A stretch of DNA of 64,000 nucleotides, taken from Amaurobius ferox (lineage: Eukaryota; Arthropoda; Arachnida; Araneae; Amaurobiidae). The stretch is taken from positions 165,220,750 through 165,284,749 of the forward strand of contig OX578135.1 of the NCBI GenBank assembly GCA_951213105.1, written 5' to 3'. This document shows positions 34,799 through 46,299 of this stretch, piece by piece. Each line of letters begins with the position of its first letter. Position 1 is the stretch's first letter. The translations under genes were made by a program, and so were the position numbers. The notes under the pieces are model-generated. The model had not been told where the DNA came from, ran no database searches, and saw only the letters and a list, made by a program, of their open reading frames with translations.

Positions 34799-36091
34799 GG
34801 GTGCCCACAAAAAGTGAACAAAAGATATTTTAAACCATTGGCTGTAGACTCAGAGTTCCAATTGCAAAAATGCTTTAAATAATGTATGAAGTTATGAAAT
34901 AGTAATTCAAATGCTGTACCATATTTTTCTAGAAAAGTAACGAAATTAACTTTATAAACAGACCCTCTATCGAAAAAAATTAAAATTACAAAAATATTAC
35001 CCATATCGTATTTACTAAAAACAATTTGGCTTTAATACGATCCAATTTGGCATAGTTGTCATTAATTAAAATTTTCATTGGGAAATAAGGGAACATCTAC
35101 AAATTAATTTCGGTTGCAAATAGTTACAAAAACTTTTACTACTTCAAATTTATTTTATGCCGATAAAGCTATTATGCCATTCTTATGTCGATTCACAGCT
35201 TGTAGTTAAGTATTCAAGTAACTCTGCAATCCAACTTATCTAGATTTAATAATGGCGCTGTTCAGTAATACTGAATTCTAATGAGATGATCTTGATTTAC
35301 GGCGAATGCAACCGATTTCCTAGAAATACAGTTAGTGAACACTTTCGTCGTTTCTGTAAAGCCGGCATCCTTCTTATTTATGTACCAGGTGCTAAATTTT
35401 TATTCTTCAGCAGCTGGTATGTCGATTGCAATCAACAAGTTCGTTTCATCGTCGATGTGGCTCAGAAAGACAACGAGTACTGACGAAAAATGATGAAATA
35501 GATATGTTAGCCTATTTCTCGTCCTATCCACATGGAAGTATCCGGGCCGTAAACTGAACATCTTACTCGGTCTAACCAAACCCAATACCTGTTGTACCGC
35601 ATGCAAGAGTTCTTACCAATTCATCTATATAAGGGTTCTCATTCTGGTGGGAAAAGTATAGTGACAAAAATGTGTTAGTAACTTATTGTGTCTACTGAAA
35701 ACGGTAGTTTTAAATGATCCTAGTCAATTTCAAAACTTGAAAGGCATGCTTATTTTTCCATAGATTTTATCAGGAAAATATCCAACAGGCCGGCAAAAAT
35801 CACAATAATCTGCTTTATTTATCTATTAAAATGACTTTTAATCAGTATCGTCTGCCTGTCTTTAACAGTTTCATAAACAAACCATGGAAAAAATTGCTTT
35901 AAAACCCCGCACTGGTGCATTAATTCAATTTGTGAACGAGTTCCTGGATTCATGAATTTTGATGATTAAAAGAGTATCTAAAAGTCACCAGAAAATAGTG
36001 TAAATCAGGAAGTTTGACAATTTATTTTGCATTAAATTTGAATATTTAAGAACCAATTTTTTCTTTAATTTGACTGAATGAAATATTGGCA
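34799..36091 (+). mobile_element. non-autonomous TIR element X1 (truncated)
   Basis: Starts GGGTGCCCACAAAAAGTGAAC. It is similar in inverted orientation to the element at 37,407-39,896 along its whole length (AAAATGCTTTAAATAA, CCCTCTATCGAAAAAA, TGGTATGTCGATTGCAA, CATCGTCGATGTGGCTCAG). Its far end is replaced by family A copy 6 at 36,092. A short region (VDCN..RFIV..AQ..NE) stays in frame in both copies but has no domain I recognise. Confidence 0.7.
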
Positions 36092-36845
36092 ACATTTTTA
36101 ACACTTTCTAACATAGTTGTAAAGTATTTATCACTTTGTTCATTCTGTTTGTCTGTCCGTTTGCACGATAACTGCTGTAAAAAATGATTTTATCAAAATG
36201 AAATTTTTGTATGTTGTTGAGACAGTTTGTGAGACATATGAGACTGTAAAAGAATAATGTCACCCAATTAGTTTTGGATTGAACCCAGGTTGAAAAAATA
36301 AAATACATTGAATCCTGTGGAATCTAATTTTTCAAACATTTTTTAAGCGGAGTTAAAATTCACAAATTGCTTCAACAATTTTAGTAAATATTCCAATTAT
36401 CACGTAAAATGTGTAAAACAAAATTCATCAAAATAAGTAGTTTTTTAAATAAAAATTGAAATAATAATTGCATCCATATTACAATGAAGAGATCACGTGA
36501 CTCATTACAAAATAAAATATGTCACCCATTTTTTTTTCATGATTTATGCTTTTTTTCGCTTATCAAACAATCATGATTTTTAAAGAATGTTTATATTTAT
36601 ATTTAGTGTTGCATCCGTCCTAAAACCACTTTATTTTTGCATATTATCTGTGTATCTAAATTCTGTGCGTACACAATTACAACATTTTTCATTTTAAATG
36701 ATCATTGAACTTTGATTATTTCTACAACGAAGCCTAACTTTAACGTATGCAGAATGTAAACAAAACAATTGTTAAGTGAGTTGTATAGGAATTGCTGAAA
36801 TTTTTCACGCAAAATTATTTAGCTCTGGAGTCTGGAATATCTATA
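36092..36845 (-). repeat. repeat family A, copy 6
   Basis: Begins with a mutated terminal hairpin (aacactttctaacatagttg), then TTTGTTCATTCTGTTTGTCT, and ends about the 'gctctggagtctggaata' block. Reverse orientation, truncated. Confidence 0.7.
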
Positions 36846-37406
36846 CAAATAAAATTGAAAATCTATCTATGTGTTTATTTGTGTGTTTGTCTCATCGTCA
36901 CGAGAGAACGGCTGCACCGGATTGAATAAAATTTTCGGGGTAGACTATAAATAGCCCCATTTAAAATTTAGTCCATGTTTTGAGATTTTAAGGCCAGGGG
37001 TTATTGAGATATTAATATAAAACGCACTATTAAACCTTCCATTGAAAAGATAGCATTATGCAAACGATATTTGCTCCGCAAAATTATTTGGGGGTGAAAA
37101 AAATTATATAATGTTGCTAAGCAACGGAATTAAACCCAGTGAGTTTATATTTGAAAAAAAAAATATGTTGCTAAGAAACGGAATTAAACTTAATAAGTTA
37201 TTACAGCAATATTTTTTTTTTCGATTTAAATGAAAGAAATATCTCTATATTAAAAAAAAATAACTGACGCTTCCGCCGTCTCTGTTTGACAAATTTCTGG
37301 TTTCTCGAGTTTCTCTGCTTCATACCACAAAACTATAACATATAAATATATGAAGTTTAGTACAAAGCTTTGGGGAACACACTGAAATAAACCGTTTTTA
37401 AATATA
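36846..37406. other. repeat-like, no gene
   Basis: Contains ctatacaaataaa, gtgtttgtctcatcgtcacg and agagaacggctgcaccgg, wording typical of dispersed arthropod repeats; family not identified. Confidence 0.4.
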
Positions 37407-39896
37407 AAGGGTGTCCCATAGAAAGTGAACAATGGAAGGTTTTTTTGGAACCGTTGTTTGTAGATCCGTCGTTTCATTTGCAAAAATGCTTTAAATAAGG
37501 AAGTTATGAAATAGTAATTTAAATGCTGTACAATATTTTTGTGTAAAGTTAACAAAATTAACTTTTTACATAGCCCCTCTATAAAAAAAAAAGTCAAATT
37601 ACAAAAATGTTGTCGAAACTTCATTTAGTCAAACAAAAGCAAAATTTGGTTCTTAAAAGTTCAAATTTAGGAATATGTTGTCACATAAATTTCAGAATTG
37701 TCGAAATAAATTGTCAAAATTCCTGACTTACACCGCTTTCACATGACATTGCTATACTCTTTTACTCATCAGAATTCATGAATCCAGGGGATGTTCACAA
37801 ATTGAATGGATGCACAGAAATCCTTTAGTGGGGTTTTGAAACAATTTTTCCGTGGTTTGCTTTTGAAACTATTAAAGACATAGGCAGACGATACTGGTTA
37901 AAAGTCATTTTAACACTTAACTAAGGTAAATAGAATAGATCACTGTAACTTTGCTGGCCTGCCAGATATTTTACTGACAAAATCTTTGCAAATATAAGCA
38001 TGCCTGTCAAGTTTTGAAATCAACTAGGATCATTTAAAACCACTGTTTTCAGTAGACTCAGTACGTTTCTAACACCTTTTTGTCAACACTATTTCCACCA
38101 GAATAAGTTCAATTGCAGACGAATCTGTAAGAACTCCTGCATGCAGTACAGCAGATGACGGTTTCGAGGAGACTGGTGGCAGGTTCGGGTCGACTGAAAA
38201 AGATGTTGCTCATTACTTACGGCCCGGACACTCGCATATATGGATAGGACGAGAAATAGGCTAAAATATATTTTTTATCATTTTCCACTCGTTAGCACTC
38301 GTTGTCTTCCTGAGCCATATCGACAATGAAACGAATCTGGTGGTTGCAATCGACATACCAACCGCAGAATAAAAAATCTGATGTGGGCAGCACATGACTT
38401 TCCTTATATAATGTAATGAATTTACTACTTTTACAGTAAAAAAAGTAGGTTTTTCTTATAGTAGATACTAATATTATTTCCAAGATATTGAATTTTCGGC
38501 AATTAGTCGTCATTTTAATTGATTTAGCGTCATTTTTATCCATTTGGCGAGATTTTCGCTAATTTGGCAACATTTCAAAAAGTCGCCAACTTGGCGAGAT
38601 TCCGCCAAATTCTTCGCCAAAATCTCGCCAAGCGTTATGCACTAAGAAATAAGTTATTCTTACAGCAGATAAATGACTATTGGCGTTCAAATACAAAAGT
38701 ATTACATAAAGTATCTTATTTTCATGAATGGAACGAGCTAGATCCACGAGAATGATGTCACCCAATTTATCGCATGGTATTACATATGAAAGGTGAACAT
38801 GTTTCTCAATGGGAAATATTTTTTTTAATTTTATATGACTTTTTGATAATTGTTTTGAAAAATGTACAATATCTCGATAACGGTTCATGTTAGCGGTCTA
38901 ACATTTATGTCAATCGTTTTCTAAAGAAAAATTACATAAGAAATGTCTAGTTGCGTAACTTTATTAGTGGTTTTAATTTTTTTACGATTTTTTCAAAATT
39001 TCATTCGAAAATTTAGGGGGGTTTTGAGCATTCGATTGCGTATAAAAACAATAGGCTTCCAGTGTTTACGAATTGTGATTTTTGTACCAAATTTGGTTTG
39101 AATCGGTCCATTCGTTCGTCAGTTATCGTCTCCACAGTCTCACTGACTGACACACACACACACAGACATCACTTCAAAAATGTTTGATTCGTGATCAGGG
39201 ATGCTTGAAACGTGCTCTCCCGTCGAAAACTCGGATTCGAATTTTCGACCCCGTCACAATACTTTCCTTATACATTATGTATATAAGGAAAGTAAAAATC
39301 TGGAAGAATACCGGTTTTACGGAAACGACGATAGTATTCCCTCACTGTATCTCTAGGAAATCGGTTGCATTCGTCGTAAATCAAAATCATCTCATAGAGT
39401 TCGGCATTATTGAACAGCGTCATTATTAAATCTAGTTAGGCAGCAGAGTTACTTAAATGCTTAAATACAAAGTATGAATCGACATAATAATGACATAATA
39501 GCTTTATCTACATAAAATAAATTTGAAGAAATGGTAAAAGTTTTGATGACTATTTGAAACCGAAGTTGATTTGTGGATGTCCCCTTATTTCCCAAATGAA
39601 AATTTTAATCAATGCTAACTATGTCAAATTGGTTCGTATTATAATTTTTTTTTCAGTTAAACTAAATACAGTATGGGTAACATTTTTATAATTTGACTTT
39701 TTTCGATAGAGGGGCTGTATAAAATATTAATTTCCTTAACTTCTTACAAAAATATAGTATATCATTTTAATTACTATTTCATAACTTTCTACCTTATTTA
39801 AAGCATTTTTGCAATTGAAACTATGGGTCTACATGACTTTTTTACAGCCAACGGTTCAAAAAATCTGCCACTGTTCATTTTCTATGGGACACCCTG
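37407..39896 (-). mobile_element. non-autonomous TIR element X2
   Basis: Left end AAGGGTGTCCCATAGAAAGT and right end TTTCTATGGGACACCCTG, with TA outside both (37,405-37,406 and 39,897-39,898). TIRs are about 215 bp. Interrupted by a family S repeat at ~38,405-39,297; without it about 1.6 kb. Same family as X1 in opposite orientation. The GGGTGTCCC ends and TA suggest Tc1/mariner-type mobilisation. Confidence 0.78.
38405..39297 (-). repeat. repeat family S, copy 2
   Basis: Reverse copy inserted in X2. Ends CTTTCCTTATATAATG and CATTATGTATATAAGGAAAG form a short TIR. Includes TGGGTGACATCATTCTCGTG (reverse) and the ATTCGTTCGTCAGTTATCG block. An ORF of 109 codons on the minus strand (38,559-38,888) has no recognised domain. 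Confidence 0.72.
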
Positions 39897-39898
39897 TA

Positions 39899-40194
39899 CA
39901 TTGTAGTTTAATAAGTATTTAATGTCAAAGATAAAATATTTGAGCTACGAGTTCGCTTCCTGGATAAACTAACAATAGCAAGAGCGTAGCAAGCAGAGGG
40001 CAGTAAAAATCCCCGAAAAGACCCGTAAAAATCGCCAAAATATAAAATATAAAACTTCATATGCTCATATGTATCCATTAAATGCTCGTTTTATACGCAA
40101 TTTTTGACGATGAAAAGAATAAGACCAAACCCATAACCAGTGTTTCTTTTAGGCATACATCCGGGAAAGCTTCGCACCCCCGGAGACATTTTAT
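39899..40194. other. no gene seen
   Basis: Short AT-rich stretch without motif. Confidence 0.4.
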
Positions 40195-40441
40195 ATTATT
40201 CTTCCTTAAAATTTCTTATTCTTCTCCAAAATTTAGACCAGAATTCAGTGGGGGAGACATCCACAGGAACCGTACCCTCCTTCCCTTACCACCAGCCTCT
40301 CGGATGGACTTACGGCCGACATGTATAACGTGATCGTACTCCACATGAACACGGCGACAGTTTGGGCAGAGGCGGCGATCGAACTCTGGTCATCCGAGTG
40401 CAATCCCTGTGCGCTGACCACTGGGCTGTCGTGCCCCGGAC
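40195..40441 (-). repeat. SINE with tRNA-like head
   Basis: Minus strand: CCGGGGCACGACAGCCCAG, then TGGTCAGCGCA (box A-like) and AGAGTTCGATCG (box B-like), about 45 bp apart. The SINE body follows (GTTCATGTGGAGTACGATCA, GTGGATGTCTCCCCCACTG), cut off after the AATTT-GGA block, so the 3' tail is lost. Same body as the 5S-headed copy at 7,640. Confidence 0.8.
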
Positions 40442-41818
40442 ATTTTAAATTAATTTAGTTCTATTTATGTGATAGCATTTAGATATATTTATGTAAGGCA
40501 AATAGAAAACTTCCCCCCCCCCCCACTCCCCAGCCAAAAGTTCTGAAACACTGCCTGCCCATAACGATTAACCGTTTTCGAACTATTTTTTAGTTATTGG
40601 CATTTTTGCCACATCGCCTTTGAAAATACGTCCACTGTCCAAATGAAAACGAAAACTGAATAAAACTACGAATTCATATAAATAATTCTCCGGGTTACTT
40701 TGTGCAATTATACTTAATTTAATGAATTATGAAAGCTAAAAACAGAAAATGAATTTGAGTCTACAGGGGAAAATCACATGCAGCCCACATCAGATTTTTT
40801 ACTCTAGAAAGAAAAATCAATAGGAATTCCACACTCTTCCAAAGTACGCATAGGTATACTTTCCGCTATACCATTCTAGTAATGTTCCCTACAGTTTTCT
40901 GAAAACTAATTGCTAAAAGATGGAAATGGATTAATTTAATCGGTGGCCATAAAGAGATTTGTGGAATTGCTTTAAAACTTCTACCAGAAAATATTTGGAA
41001 TCCTGGATTTAAATAACAAAACCAAGGTTTAATTAAAACCAACCAACTTAGCCATTTCAGAACTAGATTTAGCTAATTTTGGGACCTTCTATAACTCAAT
41101 AGGGGCTAATTTTAACCATAAAATGGCTAAGTTGGCAACCACTTATAAAGGCTATCCATGAAACCTAACCATTTTTTTTCCTGTGATTCTAGTTATGAGA
41201 TTCATCCAAGTGATGGCAACACTGACAAAAACCACGATCTCGACACCCTGTCGTAGGGCAGAAGTCATTACGATCGAAAGTACGTCATTAGAGATTTCGA
41301 AATCCGACACCTCAAAAGCTGCGAAGGGTCATTCATGAGGGGATAGAAGTTCCAGTTACTAGGTCATATTTATATGCAGTCTAATAATCAGCTTGGTGAA
41401 GAGAATATGTCATTTTTTCCGGACTGCAGCGCATTTATATCCCACATAAAAAAAAAATCATAAATAAAAGTGACCACAAGCTCCGGAGAGTTAAAGGTGG
41501 AATTTTTTAGGAACAAACAAGAGAATATTTAACAAACAAGAGAATAACTGAGGCAACTAATACGCACGGGGAAGGAGATTTTCGACCTACTGAGGTCACT
41601 CCCACCTGTCCCTTGTTACCTAATACTTACACAGGAGATTTTCAACGAGCAGTGAAGTGTTTATATACAATTGGCTTGGTTGCAAAAGAAAAAAATTGAG
41701 TGTGGGAACGACTTTTGTTGAAAACAGGTATTTCAGCAAATGAGTTGTATTATTTCCATCGGATGTATACTTAGGACCCAGGCGACGCCAGGAAATTCTT
41801 TCTAGTCTTACATAATAA
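40442..41818. other. no gene seen
   Basis: AT-rich; C-run at 40,512-40,526. No RT, transposase or conserved ORF recognised. AAACAAGAGAATA is duplicated near 41,515-41,547. Confidence 0.4.
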
Positions 41819-42160
41819 AGGAAGCTGTCTGTTTGTATGTGTGTGTATGTCGGTACAGTCTGTAGTGGAAAATCTAAGCGTCGTACGACTGTGCAATTTG
41901 GTACACAGGTACTTCGGGATCCGAATAGGTGCACCTCTGCATTATTATTTTTAATTTCGAATTAGTATTTTAGTTATTTTATATTTTGGCCCGATACACA
42001 AATAGATTCCTTAGTGACCTAAAATATTATCACTAAATTTTCATTTTGACACCATCGGAAAGATCGAAGAACGTTCTTTCTAACACTTTTTCAACCAAAA
42101 CCGTGGGATACTTGCTTTCACATTTATTTACTTTTTTAATGCATAGAAATTTGTCTTTTT
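41819..42160 (+). repeat. repeat family C, copy 2
   Basis: Near-identical to 43,387-43,730: AAGCTGTCTGTTTGTATGTG, GTAGTGGAAAATCTAAGCGT, CAGGTACTTCGGGATCCGAA, then GACACCATCGGAAAGATCGA. Confidence 0.88.
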
Positions 42161-42184
42161 TACATGATTTGATATATATATATA

Positions 42185-42251
42185 TAATAGTTTGAAAGTC
42201 CAATGATAGAAAAGTGAGAAGCTGTAACTCGAAAAACATGAAAAGTTTGAA

Positions 42252-42258
<7 letters not shown>
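42185..42258 (+). repeat. ~70 bp repeat beside (AT)n, copy 1
   Basis: AGTTTGAAAGTCCAATGATA through GAAAAGTTTGAAAT, bordered by (TA)n on both sides. A second copy is at 44,601-44,672 in the same setting. Confidence 0.8.
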
Positions 42259-42321
<63 letters not shown>

Positions 42322-42335
42322 ATATATATATATAA
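42253..42335. repeat. (AT)n microsatellite
   Basis: TA dinucleotides with a short GTGTGTG interruption at about 42,314-42,320. It bounds a Penelope-like 3' end. Confidence 0.97.
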
Positions 42336-42429
42336 TCATAAAAACGTATAATGCAAATTGTACATGAAAAGAAACAAGACATAAAAGCGCAATGCTGCTC
42401 ATTAATGTCGAGTATTATAGAATAGAAAA

Positions 42430-42580
42430 AATCTGCAATTAAAATAACATAAAGGAGGGGGAAAAGCCAACAGGGAAAATCGAAAAGGCCTAGGGGGGTT
42501 GTGACCCCTAATTCCCGGTTAGAGTCGACTTTTACTGCATAGGAAACACTCCCGGAGCCGAAAATTACATGTGGCTATTT
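42430..42580 (-). ncRNA. conserved 3'-UTR structured motif, copy 2
   Basis: Sense (minus): CCGGGAGTGTTTCC, AACCGGGAATTAGGGGTCAC, AACCCCCCTAGGCC. AGGGGT can pair with the C-run. Same order and spacing as copies at 13.2, 44.4 and 48.3 kb. Confidence 0.6.
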
Positions 42581-42832
42581 TCCAGTAAAACGTCAAAGCA
42601 AAAGAGGTACACGTAACAAGAACAAGTAACCGAAAGACATAAATCAAGAGATTCCTAAGACAGGATGTAGCTAGTAAAACACTAAATCGAACCGTCATCA
42701 TACAAGTATAACAACTGAACAACCCATTTCCTGCAGTATGAAGAGAAAAGAGAGTGAAGTGGAAAGGAACTTTGCCATTTATAACTCGAATCAAATATGT
42801 TGTCAAAATCACTTTTAAGAGCATTGTCAGAT

Positions 42833-43348
42833 TTATTGTGAAAGGTATAATAATGCGGAAGTAATTCGGGGGGGGGGGGGATAGTTCTGTTTGAAAGCCT
42901 CCTTGATAAAAATTGCATCACTGATTATACGATCCTTATTATACTTATGCATACGAGCATTACGTATGTAGTGATTCACTACAATATTTCGAAAAACCTT
43001 ACGACTCAAATTAGACTTCCAATTGATAATGTAATTAATGTTAATCTTGAATTGGCGTCGTTTATCATAAATCTTCGTATACAAAGGTTTTCCTTCTGCA
43101 AAATGAATACTGATATCAAGATAATTAATTTCTTCAGATGTTGTTGCAGGTGTTTCGATTAAATGTAAATTCGACGGGTAAAAATCGGAGTTGAAGTTGA
43201 TAGTGGTTTTCTGATGTGCCAGAAAGACGTCGTCAACAAATCTAAAATATGGTAACTCATTTAATATATGAGTACCAACTTCATAGTGATGGAGGTATAG
43301 ATCAGCTAACAACGAGGAGCAACCTCCCCCCATAGGTACTCCTTTCAC
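42833..43348 (-). CDS. Penelope-like reverse transcriptase, partial
   Basis: An open 171-codon frame covers the RT palm. It opens with GVPMGGGCSSLLADLYLHHY, then PYFRFVDDVFLAHQ with the catalytic VDD, then YLDISIHFAEGK and LYTKIYDKRRQFKININ, a wording characteristic of Penelope-type RTs. C-terminal RIISDAIFIKEAFKQNYPP is shared with 13.5 kb and 43.9 kb. The N-terminal fingers with the first catalytic Asp, and any GIY-YIG domain, are absent, so it cannot work alone. A poly-G/C run at 42,870-42,880 near the C-terminus (PPPP) may mark a frame slip. Penelope elements copy RNA into new sites using RT plus a GIY-YIG nuclease. The first Met is simply the first ATG in the remnant, not a true start. 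Confidence 0.85.
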   Translation of the reverse strand: MKGVPMGGGCSSLLADLYLHHYEVGTHILNELPYFRFVDDVFLAHQKTTINFNSDFYPSNLHLIETPATTSEEINYLDISIHFAEGKPLYTKIYDKRRQFKININYIINWKSNLSRKVFRNIVVNHYIRNARMHKYNKDRIISDAIFIKEAFKQNYPPPPRITSALLYLSQ

Positions 43349-43386
43349 TTGCTGATAGAAGCTGTCTGTCTACTGCGCTGTCTAAA

Positions 43387-43734
43387 GAAAGCTGTCTGTT
43401 TATATGTGTGTGTATGTAGGTACAGTCTGTAGTGGAAAATCTAAGCGTCGTACGACTGTGCAATTTGGTACACAGGTATTTCGGGATCCGAATAGGTGCA
43501 CCTTTGCATTAGTATCTCTAATTTCGAATTAGTATTTTAGTTATTTTATATTTTAGCCCGATACACAAATAAATTCCTTAGTGACCTAAAATATTATCAC
43601 TGAATTTTCATTTTGACACCATCGGAAAGATCGAAGAACGTTCTTTCTAACAATTTTTCAACCAAAACCGTGGGACACTTGCTTTCACATTTATTAACTT
43701 TTTTAATACATCGAAATTTGTCTTCGCACATCGA
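43387..43734 (+). repeat. repeat family C, copy 3
   Basis: Near-identical to 41,819-42,160. It sits between two Penelope RT fragments of opposite orientation. Confidence 0.88.
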
Positions 43735-44093
43735 ATTTTGCATTCTACCCAAGGGAATTGGACTTAATTGAAAACCCGATCAATGAGGATGGATCGACAG
43801 ACTTCCTGGATTTGTCAATAAGAAAGCACCAACAGTATGGAATTTATACAACCATACACGACAAGAGAAATTCATACAATATCAAAATTAATAATATTAT
43901 TGATTGGAATTCAAACCTCACTAAAAATATATTCAGAAATATTATTATCGGGTACTTCAGAAGAAACAGAAACTACAGTACTTTTAAAAAAGACTGCATT
44001 CATGAATGTAATAAAATAATAAATGATGCATTAAAAAGAAATTACCCTAGATATTTTTACAACATTATTACTATTCCTTTTTCAAAGAAATAA
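43735..44093 (+). pseudogene. Penelope-like RT C-terminal fragment
   Basis: Reads YPRELDLIENPINEDGSTDF, LDLSIRKHQQYGIYTTIHDK, RNSYNIKINNIIDWNSNLTK and IINDALKRNYPRYF, then TAA at 44,091. It aligns with the C-terminal half of 42,833-43,348 (YLDISI, IYDKR, NIINW, AFKQNYP). The catalytic VDD is upstream and missing: family C sequence abuts at 43,734. It is followed by its 3' region with the conserved GC-rich motif and the (AT)n at 44,573. Confidence 0.82.
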
Positions 44094-44329
44094 ATTGTAC
44101 ATTGTTTGATTCTAAATGAGAATTCTTAATCATATATATTTTCATATCTGCGATCCTATCATCTTGAAGTCTTTTCGCGCATGTGCGACTTTCCCTTATA
44201 AAATGTTGTGTTTTCATGCTGGATAGTAAGGTGTATCTCTTCCATGCTTGGTTCCATCTTTGCTCTTTTGTCCGTTCGGGTGCTTCTGTCTTTGCACATG
44301 TGGGAGATTGACCATTGAGTTACATTGGT

Positions 44330-44425
44330 GCCGTGAGCGTTGCCCGGGTCGTAAAAGCTGCTTTAAGCGGGAAAGGGGTGTCGCAATCCACCCCAGCCAT
44401 TCTATGCAAATCATATGGTCACTCC
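44330..44425 (+). ncRNA. conserved 3'-UTR structured motif, copy 3
   Basis: GTTGCCCGGGTCGTAAAAGC, GCGGGAAAGGGGTGTCGC and AATCCACCCCAGCC follow the same order as the other copies, in the sense orientation of the RT fragment upstream. Confidence 0.55.
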
Positions 44426-44566
44426 TGTTCTCGCTTATTTTTTTTTCTTCTTGTTTATATCCTTGTATTCCACTCTGGATGCAGAGCTGCTAAGCGCCAC
44501 ATCCTCTGTAAGGTTTCTGTTTTCTCCTTTACTTAAATAGGAGTTCCGTTCGTGATATACTTATTT

Positions 44567-44572
<6 letters not shown>

Positions 44573-44604
<32 letters not shown>

Positions 44605-44705
44605 ATTTGAAAGTCCAATGATAGAAAAGTGAGAAGCTGTAACTCGAAAACGTGAAAAGTTTGAAATATATATAAATATATATATATATATACATTTCAA
44701 ACTTT

Positions 44706-44759
<54 letters not shown>
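44573..44759. repeat. cluster of (AT)n tracts with 70 bp repeat
   Basis: AT tracts at 44,573-44,603, 44,661-44,693 and 44,708-44,759 surround a second copy of the 70 bp repeat (44,601-44,672). TACATTTCAAACTTTTATTA at 44,690 is an inverted echo of the repeat's end. Confidence 0.85.
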
Positions 44760-44761
<2 letters not shown>

Positions 44762-45060
44762 ATTGGATTGATTTTTTGTGAATCTAAAATTTACACTAGT
44801 TGTATTTATAATACCTAGTGTTTTATTTAAACAAGTTCTGAATTGACTATAACAATAATGTTAAATACTTTCTTTTTATTTTGCAATATCTTCCTTACTA
44901 ACATTAGGATAAGGTTTCACATGGACTTATTTGTTTATATATTTTTATCTATAAGCAACTATTTTATTTCATTTATAATTTATTCTCTATGTAATATAGT
45001 AATACTAAAATTATCCTTATACTATTATGATCTACACAACTTATACAATTTAGAGACTGG

Positions 45061-45061
<1 letters not shown>

Positions 45062-45121
<60 letters not shown>
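45062..45121. repeat. (AT)n tract at 5' border of Penelope element
   Basis: About 60 bp of AT; the Penelope-like element at 45,122-48,146 starts beyond it. Confidence 0.95.
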
Positions 45122-45209
45122 TTATTATATAATTTGATAGATATTGCCCGGTATTTACGATTCTTGTTGGGGATTGTCTAGACCGATATCAATTTACCAA
45201 CTTTGTGCC

Positions 45210-45690
45210 ATGGATAGTTTTGATTATAAGAATTACCCGACTAAAAACTATAACTTCAATAAATGTAAGAATAACAATTGCAAAACCTGCCCTTTTGCTT
45301 CTAAATCTCAAATCACGAACTAAAATAGCCATTTATCTTTCTGTAAAATTTTTAATTGCATTTATAAATTATCTTGTAACATTTGTAATTCATCTTATAT
45401 AGGGCAAACTAGTAATGCAATTCATCTACGTATGAATGTTCACAGAGATCATGTCAAAAAATATATCCTCAATAATAATTTTCTTCCTACCTCTAATAAA
45501 ATTGAATATAAACACTTGCTAAACACGGTTTTGAAAACATTACTATACATATTTTGGATATAAAAACTAATCTAGCTGACAGGATATTTTTTGAAAACTT
45601 CTATATAAAATCAAATTGTACTCCATTTCCATATGGATTAAATCAATTTTATAAAAATGGTAATATTGTAAAAAATAATTTTGTAGATAA
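45210..45690 (+). pseudogene. GIY-YIG nuclease, N-terminal of Penelope element
   Basis: From ATG 45,210 (MDSFDYKNYPTKNYNFNKC). A Cys cluster CKNNNCKTCPF precedes the nuclease. After a stop (about 45,318) comes NCIYKLSCNICNSSYIGQTS, then AIHLRMNVHRDHVKK: Tyr, the YIGQT segment and the Arg/His of the GIY-YIG core. A frameshift near 45,525 is followed by GFENITIHILDI, DRIFFENFYIKS and PFPYGLNQFY, where the conserved Glu and the GLN end motif are seen. This domain nicks target DNA to prime reverse transcription. At least one stop and one shift inactivate it. Confidence 0.82.
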
Positions 45691-46299
45691 TAAATAATCT
45701 ATTTTTAATCACCTTTTTTTGAATCCCCATTTAAAAAATAAAAACTCTGTTAAACACAACATATTTAAACCTGGTAAAGGAATTTCCAAACATCATGATT
45801 ATAAAACTGAGATTAAATGTTTACATCATCAATTTAATAGCACTTATCAATAGAAATTAATAAAATCATGGATTTGCTGTTAAGAAAAACATTTACATAA
45901 CGCTTATGCCATTTTCTTGAAATTAAATCTAACTAATGAACATTTTAATCATATTTTTTATGATTTGCTCATTACTAGATCAAAGCATTTGAAAATAAAT
46001 CTTAATCAATTTCAAATAATAATCGTTCTTCTAATTCTTATTGTGTAATCTCTTTTAAACATCCTATTTATAATTCTATAAATTTTAGGAATTTATTAAG
46101 TTTAATCATTTATTGCCTATAAAGGATTTGAATATTTCAGACTATTAAATGTTTTAAAGTCTATTAATATACTTACCTTGATAAATATATTTATAAATTA
46201 ACTTGCAAATATGCTCTGGCATTAGAGGCATTGAACATGAGGAAATTTACTTTATTAAAGTTTATTAAAAATACTATTAGTAGTATTATTTGTCTAGAT

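Larger units (their letters stand above)
42336..43352 (-). mobile_element. Penelope-like element, 5'-truncated (family 1)
   Basis: On the minus strand: RT fragment (43,348-42,833), 3' region with the conserved GC-rich motif (42,430-42,580), then the (AT)n tract at 42,335. The 5' end is cut where family C sequence begins (about 43,360). Confidence 0.78.

Noticed and set aside
40370..40441. tRNA genes in SINE heads (also 58,930-59,000 and 59,220-59,293)
   Set aside because: Box A/B-like motifs are present but no cloverleaf can be closed and each is joined to a SINE body.
44214..44536. Overlapping ORFs on both strands
   Set aside because: They cover the 3' region and structured motif of a Penelope fragment and are shadows of GC-richer sequence.
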